Shown here: piece after piece, positions 1 to 9,962 of the stretch
Layout: the number at the start of each line of letters is the position of its first letter
Position numbering within the stretch: the first letter of the stretch is position 1
Source of the DNA: JAGVSR01 sp963742405
GTDB taxonomy: Bacteria; Pseudomonadota; Alphaproteobacteria; Rhizobiales; Hyphomicrobiaceae
Direction of reading: 5' to 3'
Length of the DNA: 64,000 nt
Assembly: GCA_963742405.1 (NCBI GenBank)
Contig: CAVUMB010000005.1
Span: 558,001 to 622,000, forward strand
Position numbers and translations under genes: made by a program
Notes under the pieces: generated by a model
What the model saw: the letters and a program-made list of their open reading frames with translations, nothing else
Told to the model about the DNA's origin: nothing
Database searches by the model: none

Positions 1-1446
1 TTCCGTTAGAACGCTGGCCGCACGCTTCGGCTTGCGCCGCGGACGCACCAGCCGGTCGCCCAGAATATCCTGTTCGCCGATGACGGCGAGCGTCGGCGTC
101 TCAAAGCCCTCTTCGATCCCCAGCACGCCGAGCGCTGTTGCATCCCCCGGCAGCGCCAAGGCTTCGTCATAGCTTTCGACTTTGCGCACGTCTTTGAGAC
201 CATGCTCGGCCAACAGGTGGCTGAGCCGTTCACGCGCGCCCGGCGTCCACGTGACGACCATGACTCGCCGCTTGGAGGCTTGCAGCGCACGAATGGTGTC
301 GACGACCGCGTCGAAGACATTGATGTCTGGATTTTGCCGCTCGAGTGCGAACGTCTTGCCCTTCTTGGCGTGCAGCGATCGGACGTTCGGACCCTCCGAC
401 TGCTCGAACGCCGTCAGCCGCACGATTTCGTGCCCGCTGAGCGCCTGCCCCCACGATTTGGCATCAAGGAACAACTGCTCTGGCGGCACAGGCTTGTAGG
501 GTTCGGCGCCGAAGGTCTTGCTTTCCAGCCCCTCGACACGCGCTTCGTAATGTTCGCCGATCTGTTCGAACCGCGACTTCACAACGTCTTCGGCATGATG
601 ATCGAATGAAACCTTCACACCCGGCATATAGTCGAAAAGCGCTTCCAACTTCTCGTGGTAGAAGGGCAACCAGTGTTCCTGCCCCTGGAACCGGCGGCCG
701 GCACTGACGGCTTCGTACAGCGGATCGTCTCCCGTCGCGCCCCCGAACAATTCCACGTAGCGCCGCCGGAACAGCGCAATCGCGTGTTCACCGAATGCGA
801 CCTCCGAAACCGGCATCAGTACGACCTTGGGCACCGGCTTCAGTGAACGCTGCGTCTCGATGTCGAACGATTTGATGCTTTCGATCGTGTCGCCAAAGAA
901 ATCCAGGCGGATCGGCGTCTGCCGCCCCGGTGAGAAGAGGTCGAGGATGCCGCCGCGCACCGCAAATTCGCCCGGCTCCATGACCGTGGACGAACGCGTA
1001 TAACCGGCAAGCGCCAGCCGCCTCGTCAGCTCACCCATGTCGATGCGCTGGCCTGGCGCCATGCTTTTCATCGCGTTCTTGATGAATTGGCGCGGCGGCA
1101 CTTTTTGCAGCACGGCGTTGACGGTCGTCAAAACGATGGTGGGATCTTTGCGCCCGCCGTGCGCCAGCCTCGCCAGCGCCGTGATGCGCTTGGCGATGAT
1201 ATCGCTATTCGGGCTGACGCGATCATAAGGAACGGTGTCCCACGCCGGAAACGGGATCACCTTCACCTTCGGCGCAAAGAATCGCAGCGCCTGTTCGATC
1301 TCTTCCGTGCGGCGATCGTCACGCGCGATGTGCAGGTGCAGACCCGCTCCGGCCGAACTCCCGGCTTCCTGCACGAGCCCGGCTAAAACCAGCGCATCGA
1401 GGCCTTCGGGAACGCCACACAGGATTGTGTCGTGCTTAACTGTCAT
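1..1446 (-). CDS. mfd: Transcription-repair coupling factor Mfd, N-terminal part (cut by window edge)
   Basis: Mfd is the ATP-dependent translocase that removes stalled RNA polymerase from DNA lesions and recruits UvrA. The first 482 residues are present, from an ATG at 1446; the rest lies left of the window. The visible part has the UvrB-like N-terminal domain, including the family motif FPAWDTVPYDRVSP near residues 65-78, and reaches a basic stretch before the RNA polymerase-interacting domain. The helicase motifs are outside the window. It begins 21 bases after the sdhE stop, so the two are probably co-transcribed, divergently from recG, a common alphaproteobacterial arrangement. Identity is secure from the motif and the context. 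Confidence 0.93.
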   Translation of the reverse strand, partial: MTVKHDTILCGVPEGLDALVLAGLVQEAGSSAGAGLHLHIARDDRRTEEIEQALRFFAPKVKVIPFPAWDTVPYDRVSPNSDIIAKRITALARLAHGGRKDPTIVLTTVNAVLQKVPPRQFIKNAMKSMAPGQRIDMGELTRRLALAGYTRSSTVMEPGEFAVRGGILDLFSPGRQTPIRLDFFGDTIESIKSFDIETQRSLKPVPKVVLMPVSEVAFGEHAIALFRRRYVELFGGATGDDPLYEAVSAGRRFQGQEHWLPFYHEKLEALFDYMPGVKVSFDHHAEDVVKSRFEQIGEHYEARVEGLESKTFGAEPYKPVPPEQLFLDAKSWGQALSGHEIVRLTAFEQSEGPNVRSLHAKKGKTFALERQNPDINVFDAVVDTIRALQASKRRVMVVTWTPGARERLSHLLAEHGLKDVRKVESYDEALALPGDATALGVLGIEEGFETPTLAVIGEQDILGDRLVRPRRKPKRAASVLTE

Positions 1447-1467
1447 CAGGAGCAACTTATCTCGTCA

Positions 1468-1752
1468 TCAAACCGCGGACATGCCGTGAAATGCGCGGAC
1501 CGAATTGACGATGTCGGCAAACGGGACATCGTCGGCCGCCTTTGGCGACAAAAGCCACGCCTGGAGTTCCGCCTCCTGCAACAGCAGGAATTGTTCAAAC
1601 CGCGCCAACTCGGCCGTGTCCATTGCCGCCAGCCGATTTGCCGCATAAGTGCCCAGAAGGATATCGAGTTCCTTGGTCCCGCGATGCGTCGCGCGCCATA
1701 GGGCCCGCCGTCGCCGCAGTTCCATTTCGTCGCTATCGAGAGAAGCTTCCAT
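1468..1752 (-). CDS. sdhE: Succinate dehydrogenase assembly factor SdhE (FAD assembly factor)
   Basis: SdhE helps attach FAD covalently to the flavoprotein subunit of succinate dehydrogenase in the cytoplasm. From the ATG at 1752 the protein has 94 residues, the usual size for this family. It carries the signature region RRRALWRATHRGTKELDIL with the conserved RG, followed by the acidic and aromatic helices (FEQFL, LQAWL). An ATG at 1764 and an in-frame start at 1866 are also open; I prefer 1752 because the longer forms add an atypical basic extension. It is the first gene of a probable sdhE-mfd unit. Confidence 0.85.
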   Translation of the reverse strand: MEASLDSDEMELRRRRALWRATHRGTKELDILLGTYAANRLAAMDTAELARFEQFLLLQEAELQAWLLSPKAADDVPFADIVNSVRAFHGMSAV

Positions 1753-2017
1753 GACCGGCGCCATGTCCTTGTGGGGTTTTGAGCGAGAACGCTTGACGCC
1801 TTCATACCGGATCGCTTTGCTCCGTCGGGCGTCGAACGGAAGCTGATTGGCGAGGCCGGAACTCAAGTTCCCGTGCCGGTTCTATAGCCTCCGGCCAGGG
1901 TTCCGGCTAGACCACGCGGGGCCCGGCCGTCGCAGACGATGAAATGCCGCGCCTCTTTGGGCCGGCCGTCGCGCGCTGGCCCGGCAGCCAGCACCGTCCA
2001 CCCTCGACCGGAGCCCC

Positions 2018-4132
2018 ATGCGGCCCAACGAACTCATACCCCTCTTTGCACCGGTCGAAACGCTGAAAGGCATCGGCCCGCGTCTTGCCGTGCTGATGAA
2101 GAAAGCTCTGCGATTGCCGCCGGGCGTGCGGGATGCGCGGGTGCTCGATCTTGTCTGGCACATGCCGACCGGCGTGGTTGATCGGCGGGCCGAGCCCTCC
2201 GTCGCCGAGGCCATTCCCGGCACGATCGTCACTCTGAAGGTGCGCGTTCTGAAGCATAAGGCCCCGCCGCGCGGGAACGCCAAAGTGCCCTACAAAATCG
2301 CCACCGAGGATGACACGGGCCGCCTCGACCTCATCTTTTTTCGCGCCGAGCCTAGTTTCATCGAGCGCCAGTTGCCGATCGGCGAAATCCGATATGTGTC
2401 CGGCCGCGCCGAGAAATACGGCGACACTCTTCAAATGGCGCATCCCGACTACATCGTTGATGAGGATCATCGCGCCGACCTGCCGTTGCTCGAACCCGTC
2501 TATCCTCTGACGGCCGGATTGTCCGCCAAGGTGATCCTCAAATCCGTGCGCCAGGCGGCCTGCCTCGTACCCAACTTCCCGGAATGGCAAGATCCGGCGT
2601 GGCTGAAGGCGCGCCGATGGGATGGTTTTGCCCAATCTGTGCAGCACATCCATTTACCCGCCGACTCAAGTGATGTTTCGCCCTCATCGCCCGCCTGGCA
2701 ACGTCTCGCCTACGACGAATTGCTCGCCAATCAGCTGGCGCTCGGCATCGTCCGCCAGAGCTTCAAGGCGCAGCGCGGCCGATCCGTGCGCGGCGATGGC
2801 CGCATCCGCTCAAAGCTCATCGACGCGCTGCCGTTCGCATTGACAAACTCGCAAAAGACCGCGCTGTCAGAAATCGCAGCCGACATGAACGCTCCAAAAC
2901 GCATGCTGCGCCTGCTGCAGGGCGACGTCGGTTCCGGCAAGACCATCGTCGCGCTGATGGCTATGACCATCGCCGTGGAAGCCGGTGCCCAGGCCGCCCT
3001 GATGGCGCCAACGGAAGTCCTGGCCCGCCAGCACCTGGAAACGATCGCGCCGCTCGCCGACGCCGCTGGCCTGCGCATAGCCCTGTTGACGGGACGCGAG
3101 AAAGGCAAGCCGCGCGACCATCTGCTCGATGCTCTCCGCAACGGCGACATCGACATTCTTATCGGTACGCACGCCCTGTTCCAGGACGACGTGGTCTTCC
3201 GTGATCTTGCCTTCGCCGTCATCGACGAACAGCACCGCTTCGGCGTTCACCAACGTCTGGCCCTGCAGATGAAGGGCCGCGAAGGCGGCGCCAACATGCT
3301 CGTCATGACCGCGACGCCGATCCCGCGCACACTTCTCATGACCCACTATGGCGATCTCGACGTTTCCAAGCTCACCGAGAAACCCGCCGGCCGCAAACCG
3401 ATCGTCACCAAGGCCGTTCCGACGGACGCCATGGAAAAGCTCATCGACCGCATCCGCGTGCAACTGGCCGAAGGAGCTCAAGTCTATTGGGTCTGCCCGC
3501 TGATTGAATCCTCAGAAATCACAGAACTGGCCGCCGCCGAAGAGCGTCACGCGCACCTGCAGCAGATTTTCGGCGCTCGTGTCGGCCTCCTGCACGGCGG
3601 CATGGCGGCAGCCGCCAAGGATGCCACCATGGAGGCCTTTGCCAAAAACCAGCTGCAAATTCTGGTCGCCACAACCGTGATCGAAGTCGGCGTCAACGTT
3701 CCCAACGCCAACATCATGGTCATCGAACACGCCGAGCGCTTCGGCCTTGCCCAGCTGCATCAGTTGCGCGGCCGAGTTGGGCGCGGCTCGCGCGAGAGTT
3801 TCTGCATGCTGCTCTACGCCCAGCCGCTGGGAGAGACAGCCAAAGAGCGCCTCGCCATGATGGAGACGACCGAAGACGGCTTCGCCATCGCGGAAAAAGA
3901 CCTGGAGTTGCGCGGCGGTGGCGAAGTCTTGGGCGCGCGACAAAGCGGGCTGCCGGAGTTTCGCATCGCCGACGTGCCCGGCTTTCCCATGCTCCTTGCC
4001 GCAGCCCGCGACGACGCCACGATGATCCTTGAGCGCGATCCCGCTCTCGCCTCGCCCCGCGGACGCGCCCTGCGCACGCTACTCTATCTGTTTGAATGCG
4101 ACGAAGCCGTTCGCCTGTTTCGCGCGGCCTAA
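2018..4132 (+). CDS. recG: ATP-dependent DNA helicase RecG
   Basis: RecG remodels stalled replication forks and branch-migrates Holliday junctions. The 704-residue protein is full length for the family. It has an N-terminal wedge/OB-fold domain with the helix-hairpin motif LKGIGPRLA at about residues 17-25. Walker A is GDVGSGKT at 302-309, and the Walker B variant is DEQH at 403-406, followed by HRFGV. The motif TATPIPRT and the C-terminal helicase and TRG regions (GRVGRG, LRGGGE) follow. The gene diverges from sdhE-mfd. Its stop overlaps the stop of the convergent DUF502 gene by a few bases. A GGAG ribosome-binding site lies just before the ATG. Confidence 0.97.
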   Translation: MRPNELIPLFAPVETLKGIGPRLAVLMKKALRLPPGVRDARVLDLVWHMPTGVVDRRAEPSVAEAIPGTIVTLKVRVLKHKAPPRGNAKVPYKIATEDDTGRLDLIFFRAEPSFIERQLPIGEIRYVSGRAEKYGDTLQMAHPDYIVDEDHRADLPLLEPVYPLTAGLSAKVILKSVRQAACLVPNFPEWQDPAWLKARRWDGFAQSVQHIHLPADSSDVSPSSPAWQRLAYDELLANQLALGIVRQSFKAQRGRSVRGDGRIRSKLIDALPFALTNSQKTALSEIAADMNAPKRMLRLLQGDVGSGKTIVALMAMTIAVEAGAQAALMAPTEVLARQHLETIAPLADAAGLRIALLTGREKGKPRDHLLDALRNGDIDILIGTHALFQDDVVFRDLAFAVIDEQHRFGVHQRLALQMKGREGGANMLVMTATPIPRTLLMTHYGDLDVSKLTEKPAGRKPIVTKAVPTDAMEKLIDRIRVQLAEGAQVYWVCPLIESSEITELAAAEERHAHLQQIFGARVGLLHGGMAAAAKDATMEAFAKNQLQILVATTVIEVGVNVPNANIMVIEHAERFGLAQLHQLRGRVGRGSRESFCMLLYAQPLGETAKERLAMMETTEDGFAIAEKDLELRGGGEVLGARQSGLPEFRIADVPGFPMLLAAARDDATMILERDPALASPRGRALRTLLYLFECDEAVRLFRAA

Positions 4133-4914
4133 GCCGCCGGCTTCGCGCCATCGGCCAGCTTGCGCAAACGCGCCACCTGCTGATCGGGTGTCACCATGCC
4201 GCCCGAGATGACGATTTTGGCCGCATCCTCCACGCTCAGCTTCAGCAGCATCACATCGCGGCGCGGCACGAAGCAGACAAAGCCCGTCGGCGGCACGATT
4301 CCTGTCGGCATGAACACGGCGACCAGATCGACTTCACCGCCCGGTTTTGCCGCCGCGACTTCTCCCCCGGCCTCGCCCGTCACGAAGACGATCGACCACA
4401 ACCCCTTCGATGGAAACTCGATGAGACCGACCTTTTGAAACGCCCGCTTGCTGTCGGTCGCCGTCACCGCGCTCTCGAAAATCTGCTTCAGCGCGCGGTA
4501 CACGTTGCGCACGATCGGCATGCGGTCGAGGATCATCTCGCCGCCCGAGATCAACGAGCGGCCGAGCAGATTTGCGCCAAGAAAGCCAATCAGCGTCAAG
4601 CCGACCACGCCGAATAAAACCCCGATGCCGGGAATCGCGAACGGCAGATACGTTTCCGGCAAATAAATCGATGGGATGAGCGGCTTCACATAGTCGTCGG
4701 CAAATTCAATGAACCATTTGATCAGGTACACCGTCACCGCCACCGGGCCGACGATGATAATCCCGGTCAAAAAGTAGTTACGGATGCGCGCGCCGAGCCG
4801 GAGCGGCACCGCTTCGTCCTCGTGCGCGAGACGTTTCAGCCCTTCCGCCAACATTCCGTCGCGATCGGTTGCGGTGGTTTGCGGCGATGGCGTATCGGGG
4901 GTGTCGCTGCTCAT
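4129..4914 (-). CDS. DUF502 family inner-membrane protein
   Basis: This 261-residue protein belongs to the DUF502 family of uncharacterised integral membrane proteins. After a polar N-terminus of about 45 residues there is one hydrophobic helix (about 48-68, starting NYFLTGIIIVGP). A second lies at about 92-114 (IPGIGVLFGVVGLTLIGFLG). A soluble domain with the family-typical RMPIVRNVYRALKQIFE and GFVCFVPRRDV segments follows. No biochemical role is established for the family, although it is common next to recG in alphaproteobacteria. It is convergent with recG and 67 bases downstream of the TPR-SPOR gene, so it may be the last gene of a glmU-glmS-SPOR-DUF502 series. Confidence 0.88.
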   Translation of the reverse strand: MSSDTPDTPSPQTTATDRDGMLAEGLKRLAHEDEAVPLRLGARIRNYFLTGIIIVGPVAVTVYLIKWFIEFADDYVKPLIPSIYLPETYLPFAIPGIGVLFGVVGLTLIGFLGANLLGRSLISGGEMILDRMPIVRNVYRALKQIFESAVTATDSKRAFQKVGLIEFPSKGLWSIVFVTGEAGGEVAAAKPGGEVDLVAVFMPTGIVPPTGFVCFVPRRDVMLLKLSVEDAAKIVISGGMVTPDQQVARLRKLADGAKPAA

Positions 4915-4981
4915 CGCGCCATGGTGCGGCGCATGGCTGCCCGCGTCAACGGCTGCAACAGGTCAGTGCCCGGCCGCGGGT

Positions 4982-6187
4982 TCACTTCGAGACGACGAGG
5001 CAGTCAAATCCCTTCGGCTTCAGCGCCGAACAGAACTGTCCAGGTTCGGCCGCACTGGCATAAGGACCGACTTGCACCCGGTAGAACGTATTGTTGCCGA
5101 AGGCCACTTCGTCGATCGCCGGTGCGGCCGCTCCGATGGCCGCACTGTGCTCGCTTCTGAGCCGAGCCGTGATCTGTTCGGCTTCCTCCCGCGACCGCAC
5201 GATGCCGACCTGCAAACGGTATTTACCCGAAGCCGCGGCGCGCGAGGGATCGACGGCCGCCGTCTTGGGCTTCTTCACGGCCTTTGGTGCCGTCGGCGTG
5301 GTCCCTGACTGCACGCTGGTCGCAGCACCCCAGTCGGCCGCCGCCGGCACCGCGGGAGATGGCCGCGCTGCAGCCTCGGGCGCAGCCGCCGCAGTCGCAA
5401 CATCGGCCGATGGCGCGCCCGTGGCACTATTGCCGCCCCCGCCGAACATATTGCCGAAGAACCCTGTCACCGCGCTTCCCGCATTGCTCATCGCCGTGCC
5501 GACGCCGCCGAGCGGGGCACTGGCCGACGTCTCGGCCGACCCTTCTCCCTGTGGCATTGCCGAAAGCGACGGCGCGCTCGGCGCCGAAACAAAACCTGAA
5601 TCGGATGCCGCCGTCGGCAGGTTCGGCACCGAAGCCTCGGCCGCACCCTTGGCGCTCGTCGCCGCCCACGATGAGGTCGCCGCATCGACTGCAACCGGCG
5701 CCGCAGCCGGTGTTGCGACCGGAGCTGCCACCGGCGCATCCAGCGGCGGCGCCCCAACCGCAGCCCCCGTCCCGAGCCCAGCTTCCTTGTAGGCGCCCTG
5801 CCGCTGCTCGGTGGCCGCCGCGCGATCGGCATCGCTGAGGCCGTTCTTCAACCAAACCGCAGATGTGAGGTCGGAAATCGCCTGCGCTGACTTGCCGGTC
5901 TTGCGGTAAGCTGCGCCACGATAATAAAGCGCCTTGGCCATTTGCTGGCTCGAAAGTCCGCCGGTCGACAGCGCCGACGACAGTGACTGGATCGCGGGAG
6001 CATACTTGCCGGCTTCATAGGCCTTAGCCCCGGCTTCATAGGCTTTCACACCGTTTGCCGACGTCTTCTGCGCTGCCGCGGGCGCCGCAGGCACCGTCTG
6101 CGCCTCGACCACGGCCGGCACAGCGAGCATGGCAGCCGTACACCCGGCTGCGAGCAACAATCGCTTGGCATGCATGCTTCTCGTCAT
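4982..6187 (-). CDS. Secreted TPR and SPOR-domain protein
   Basis: The protein has an N-terminal signal peptide (MHAKRLLLAAGCTAAML, ending at VVEAQ). A tetratricopeptide-like region follows, with A-Y-E-A-G repeats and ALYYRGAAYRKTGK. Next comes a long low-complexity Ala/Pro/Gly/Ser linker, and last a C-terminal SPOR domain of about 75 residues beginning KYRLQVGIVRSREEAEQI and ending DCLVVSK. SPOR domains bind glycan strands stripped of stem peptides, typically at division sites; that role is inferred here. The start is placed at the ATG at 6187; the next ATG at 6175 and an upstream one at 6211 are alternatives. A second SPOR protein lies beyond glmS-glmU at 9963. Confidence 0.85.
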   Translation of the reverse strand: MTRSMHAKRLLLAAGCTAAMLAVPAVVEAQTVPAAPAAAQKTSANGVKAYEAGAKAYEAGKYAPAIQSLSSALSTGGLSSQQMAKALYYRGAAYRKTGKSAQAISDLTSAVWLKNGLSDADRAAATEQRQGAYKEAGLGTGAAVGAPPLDAPVAAPVATPAAAPVAVDAATSSWAATSAKGAAEASVPNLPTAASDSGFVSAPSAPSLSAMPQGEGSAETSASAPLGGVGTAMSNAGSAVTGFFGNMFGGGGNSATGAPSADVATAAAAPEAAARPSPAVPAAADWGAATSVQSGTTPTAPKAVKKPKTAAVDPSRAAASGKYRLQVGIVRSREEAEQITARLRSEHSAAIGAAAPAIDEVAFGNNTFYRVQVGPYASAAEPGQFCSALKPKGFDCLVVSK

Positions 6188-6359
6188 CCCCCGGCGTTCA
6201 GCACGCTGCACACGGACAAAGAATCTGGGCCACCTTCTATGTCAAGCGCTCGCGGGTGGCAATTCTACGGCACGACCCGCACAGCCTCGTGACGGACCTG
6301 CTGAAGCCCCATGTCTGCGGCCGGATTGCAACGGTTAACGGCCGGCTGACCGCGCCGCC

Positions 6360-8180
6360 CTATTCGACCGTGACCGACTTGGCGAGGTTGCGCGGCTGAT
6401 CCACGTCCGTGCCCATGAAGACGGCCGTATGATAGGCGATAAGTTGGATCGGCACCGCGTACAGCAGCGGATTGGCAAAGTCGTGGCCCGTCGGCACCTT
6501 GATGTGGGCCACCAGTTTGCAGCCGCATTTCTCTGTCGGCGCATTGGAAATCAAAATGATCTGACCGCCGCGCGCCGCCACCTCCTGCATATTGGAAACA
6601 GTCTTTTCGAACAAATCATCGTCGGGCGCCACCACGATAACAGGCACATTCTCGTCAATGAGCGCGATCGGCCCGTGCTTGAGTTCTCCCGCCGCGTAGC
6701 CTTCGGCGTGAATATAGGAAATTTCCTTCAGCTTCAGCGCCCCCTCGAGCGCCAGCGGATAGTTGATCCCGCGGCCGAGAAAGAGAACATCGCGCGCTTT
6801 CGAGAGATATTGCGCCAGATCCTCATATTGCTGCTCGGAGTGCAACATCGACGACATCAATCGCGGCACTTCGATCAGCGCCTTGACGAGTTCGCCTTCC
6901 TTCTCCGGTGTAATCGTTCCTTTGGCCCGGCCAATCGCGATGGCAAGACACGCCAGCGCCGACAACTGACACGAGAATGCTTTCGTGGACGCGACGCCAA
7001 TTTCCGGTCCAGCCAACGTCGGCAGCACCGCGTCGCTCTCGCGCGCGATTGACGATGTGCGCACGTTGACGATCGCCACGATCCGCTGCCCGCCCGCCTT
7101 GCAGTAGCGCAGTGTCGCCAGCGTATCCGCCGTCTCGCCCGATTGCGACACGAACACCGCCAGCCCGCCCTCGACCAGCGGCGCCTCGCGATAGCGAAAC
7201 TCCGATGCAATATCGATCTCGACCGGCACGCGCGCATACCGCTCGATCCAGTATTTGGCGACGAGGCCGGCATAGTAAGCCGTCCCGCAGGCCGAGATCG
7301 TGACCCGCGGGACCTTCGCCAAGTCGATGCCAAGATCCGGGAACGCGATGGTGCCCGCCCCCATGTCGAGATAATTCGCCAGCGTATGGCTGACCACTTC
7401 CGGCTGCTCATGGATTTCCTTGGCCATGAAGTGGCGGTGGTTGCCTTTATCGACGAGCAGAGCGCTCGCCACCGATTTGATTTTCGGCCGATCGACGCGG
7501 CGGCCGGCCTCATCATAGATTTCAACGCCGGAACGCCGCATCACCGCCCAGTCACCCTCGTCGAGATAGGTGATGGTGTCGGTAAAGGGGGCCAGTGCGA
7601 TCGCATCCGAACCCAGATAAACTTCGCCCGTGCCATAGCCGATCGCCAGCGGACTGCCCTTGCGCGCCGCAATCATGAGATCGTCGTGACCGGCAAAGAT
7701 GATCCCCAGCGCGAACGCACCCTGCAGCTTCGACAGCGCCGCCTTCGTGGCGGCAATAGGTTCCAGCCCCTTGTCCAGTTCGTGCGTTACCAGGTGGACG
7801 ACGGCTTCTGTGTCGGTGTCGGTTTCAAAGACGTGCCCGGCCGCCGTCAGTTCGGCCTTGAGCGATCGATAGTTTTCAATGATCCCGTTATGCACCACTC
7901 CGACCTTGGCGCTCATGTGCGGATGCGCGTTGCGCTCCGTCGGCCGCCCGTGCGTGGCCCAGCGCGTATGCCCGATGCCGACATGGCCCTGCAGTGGTTG
8001 CTCGTGCAGGCGCAGTTCCAGATTGCGCAACTTGCCTTCCGCCCGCCGGCGGTCGAGATGCCCATTCTCCAGCGTCGCGATCCCGGCGCTGTCGTAGCCG
8101 CGATATTCGAGCCGCCGCAGCGCATCGACGAGATCGATCGCCACGGGCTTGTTTGCGAGAATTCCGACGATGCCGCACAT
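6360..8180 (-). CDS. glmS: Glutamine-fructose-6-phosphate aminotransferase GlmS
   Basis: GlmS converts fructose-6-phosphate and glutamine to glucosamine-6-phosphate, the first committed step to UDP-GlcNAc for peptidoglycan and lipopolysaccharide. The start at 8180 is fixed by the MCGIVGI motif, because the cysteine becomes the N-terminal nucleophile after Met removal. The glutaminase half shows GYDSAG and GHTRWATHG. The two sugar isomerase domains show SACGTAYYAG near residue 297 and SQSGETADT near 345. The C-terminus is LAKSVTVE, as usual. Length is 606 residues, normal. It lies 87 bases downstream of glmU. I see no glmS ribozyme; that element is mainly a Gram-positive feature. Confidence 0.97.
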   Translation of the reverse strand: MCGIVGILANKPVAIDLVDALRRLEYRGYDSAGIATLENGHLDRRRAEGKLRNLELRLHEQPLQGHVGIGHTRWATHGRPTERNAHPHMSAKVGVVHNGIIENYRSLKAELTAAGHVFETDTDTEAVVHLVTHELDKGLEPIAATKAALSKLQGAFALGIIFAGHDDLMIAARKGSPLAIGYGTGEVYLGSDAIALAPFTDTITYLDEGDWAVMRRSGVEIYDEAGRRVDRPKIKSVASALLVDKGNHRHFMAKEIHEQPEVVSHTLANYLDMGAGTIAFPDLGIDLAKVPRVTISACGTAYYAGLVAKYWIERYARVPVEIDIASEFRYREAPLVEGGLAVFVSQSGETADTLATLRYCKAGGQRIVAIVNVRTSSIARESDAVLPTLAGPEIGVASTKAFSCQLSALACLAIAIGRAKGTITPEKEGELVKALIEVPRLMSSMLHSEQQYEDLAQYLSKARDVLFLGRGINYPLALEGALKLKEISYIHAEGYAAGELKHGPIALIDENVPVIVVAPDDDLFEKTVSNMQEVAARGGQIILISNAPTEKCGCKLVAHIKVPTGHDFANPLLYAVPIQLIAYHTAVFMGTDVDQPRNLAKSVTVE

Positions 8181-8267
8181 GCGCGCTTTCCTGTCGTCCT
8201 GGAGATCAGATGAATAGGCGATGCGTCGCTGGCGACGACAAATCAAACTGTGTTGCGAACCGTTGTC

Positions 8268-9626
8268 TCATGTCTTGGCCGCCTTCCGGCGCGCCATGAC
8301 AGCGCGGAACTTCGCCGCCCATTCCGGCCGCTCCTCCTGCGCCGAACGTTCTGTGGCCAGTGCACCCGCGGCGACGTCCTTGGTAATAACGCTGCCGGAG
8401 CCGACGTATGCGCCGTCTCCGATCTTCACTGGCGCGACCAGCGACGTATTCGATCCGATGAAAGCGCCCGCGCCGATTTCGGTTCTGTGCTTGAAGAAGC
8501 CGTCGTAATTGCAAAAGATCGTGCCCGCGCCAATGTTGGCGCCGGCCCCAACCGTCCCATCTCCGAGATAGGCGAGGTGATTGGCCTTGGCACCCGTGCC
8601 GACCGAAACATTTTTCACTTCGACGAAATTGCCGATGTGGACGTCACGTCCCAGCGCCGCACCGGGTCTGAGACGTGCATAGGGGCCAACGCGAGCGTTG
8701 GCGCCGATGACGGCCCCTTCGAGATGACAGAAAGATTTGATGTCCACGCCGTCGCCAACCGTCACGCCGGTCGCAAACACGACATGCGGTTCGACGGTGA
8801 CATCGCGACCGAACACGGTGTCATGACTGAGAAACACTGTCTCCGGCGCAATCAGCGTCACACCTTCGAGCATGACTTTCTGGCGCGCACGGTCCTGCCA
8901 GATGCGTTCGGCCACCGCCAGTTGCGACCGCGAGTTCACGCCGATCACCTCGTCTTCAGGACAACGCACGACGCTCGCGCGTGCCCCGGACGAGCGCGCG
9001 ATCTCAATCGCATCGGTCAGGTAGTATTCGCCCTTGGCGTTCGCATTTCCAATTCCACCGAGCACACCGAGCAGATCGGGGAGGCGAAACGCCAGCACGC
9101 CCGAATTGCACAACGTGATCTTGCGCTCCTCAGGGCTCGAATCCTTATGCTCTCGAATAGCAAGCAGCGTGTTGCCGCCGACGGTGATCAGGCGGCCATA
9201 TCCGGTCGGATCCTTGGCTTCAAAACCCAGGACGGCCACGCCAGCCCCGGCATCGAGCGCCGCTTGTAACGATTGCAACGTTTCGGCTTCGATCAATGGA
9301 GTATCAGCGTAGAGAACGATCACATCGCCGCCGTGCCGCTCCAGAGCCGGGCGAGCAGCGAGCACCGCATCGGCGGTGCCAGCCTGCCGCTCTTGCACGA
9401 ACACATCCGCGGCCGGCGCAATGCGCCCCACCTCGTTGCGCACCTCGTCCATGCCAGGCCCGACCACGACTGCGATCTCGGCCCCGGACACCGTGGTGGC
9501 CAGCGCCAGAACGTGGCCGAGCATCGACCGCCCGGCGACCTGGTGCAGGACCTTCGGCAGCGCCGATTTCATGCGCGTGCCTTTGCCGGCGGCAAGAATG
9601 ACGATCAGCGGCGCTGCGTTAGCCAT
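8268..9626 (-). CDS. glmU: Bifunctional N-acetylglucosamine-1-P uridyltransferase / glucosamine-1-P acetyltransferase GlmU
   Basis: GlmU acetylates glucosamine-1-phosphate and then transfers UMP to give UDP-GlcNAc. The 452-residue protein starts with the nucleotidyltransferase loop LAAGKGTRMKS (11-21). It continues through the pyrophosphorylase domain (ADTPLI, ILTD-type core) and then a left-handed beta-helix of hexapeptide repeats. The acetyltransferase active-site region contains NHLAYLGDG and FCNYDGFFKHRTEIG. It is directly upstream of glmS, so the cell appears to make both ends of the UDP-GlcNAc pathway from one locus (GlmM is not in the window). Confidence 0.97.
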   Translation of the reverse strand: MANAAPLIVILAAGKGTRMKSALPKVLHQVAGRSMLGHVLALATTVSGAEIAVVVGPGMDEVRNEVGRIAPAADVFVQERQAGTADAVLAARPALERHGGDVIVLYADTPLIEAETLQSLQAALDAGAGVAVLGFEAKDPTGYGRLITVGGNTLLAIREHKDSSPEERKITLCNSGVLAFRLPDLLGVLGGIGNANAKGEYYLTDAIEIARSSGARASVVRCPEDEVIGVNSRSQLAVAERIWQDRARQKVMLEGVTLIAPETVFLSHDTVFGRDVTVEPHVVFATGVTVGDGVDIKSFCHLEGAVIGANARVGPYARLRPGAALGRDVHIGNFVEVKNVSVGTGAKANHLAYLGDGTVGAGANIGAGTIFCNYDGFFKHRTEIGAGAFIGSNTSLVAPVKIGDGAYVGSGSVITKDVAAGALATERSAQEERPEWAAKFRAVMARRKAAKT

Positions 9627-9962
9627 GAGAAATCAGTGCAACCTTCTGTAAGGACGGCGGCGGTGAAACCGCACCGCGATCCAGTTCTGCAAGGAGCATA
9701 CCGCCGACGAGCTATCCCAACCCCATGACGGCGGGAAGGCGAAACACCAACCCGGCCCACCGCCGCAACGTGCCCGGATTCGCCCCCGCGCGCTGCACGG
9801 AACCGAGTGATGCAACCCTGAATTGCATATCTTCAGCCGTTGTCGTGACCGATGGGACGTCGTCCACAGCCCCTCGTTAACGTTGGCGCCGGGTGCGTTG
9901 ACCGCCCGGACCGACTCAAGCAGCAATCCGCGAAAGGCCTATTTTTTCGAGGGTTTTAGAGC
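9627..9962. other. Divergent intergenic region between glmU and the plus-strand SPOR gene
   Basis: These 336 bases separate the start of glmU from the start of the next SPOR gene. They should contain both divergent promoters. I see no credible gene on either strand. The right half is less GC-rich, with a palindromic GTTAAC near 9876 and an AT-rich stretch (TATTTTTTCGAGG) just before the SPOR ATG that includes its ribosome-binding site. Confidence 0.5.

Noticed and set aside
202..609. Plus-strand frames opposite mfd that could encode 100-135 residue proteins
   Set aside because: They lie antisense to clearly conserved Mfd coding sequence and have Arg/His/Pro-rich composition typical of shadow frames in GC-rich DNA.
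6240..6359. Possible small RNA or gene between glmS and the TPR-SPOR gene
   Set aside because: No tRNA-like fold, strong terminator or conserved frame is visible in the short gap.
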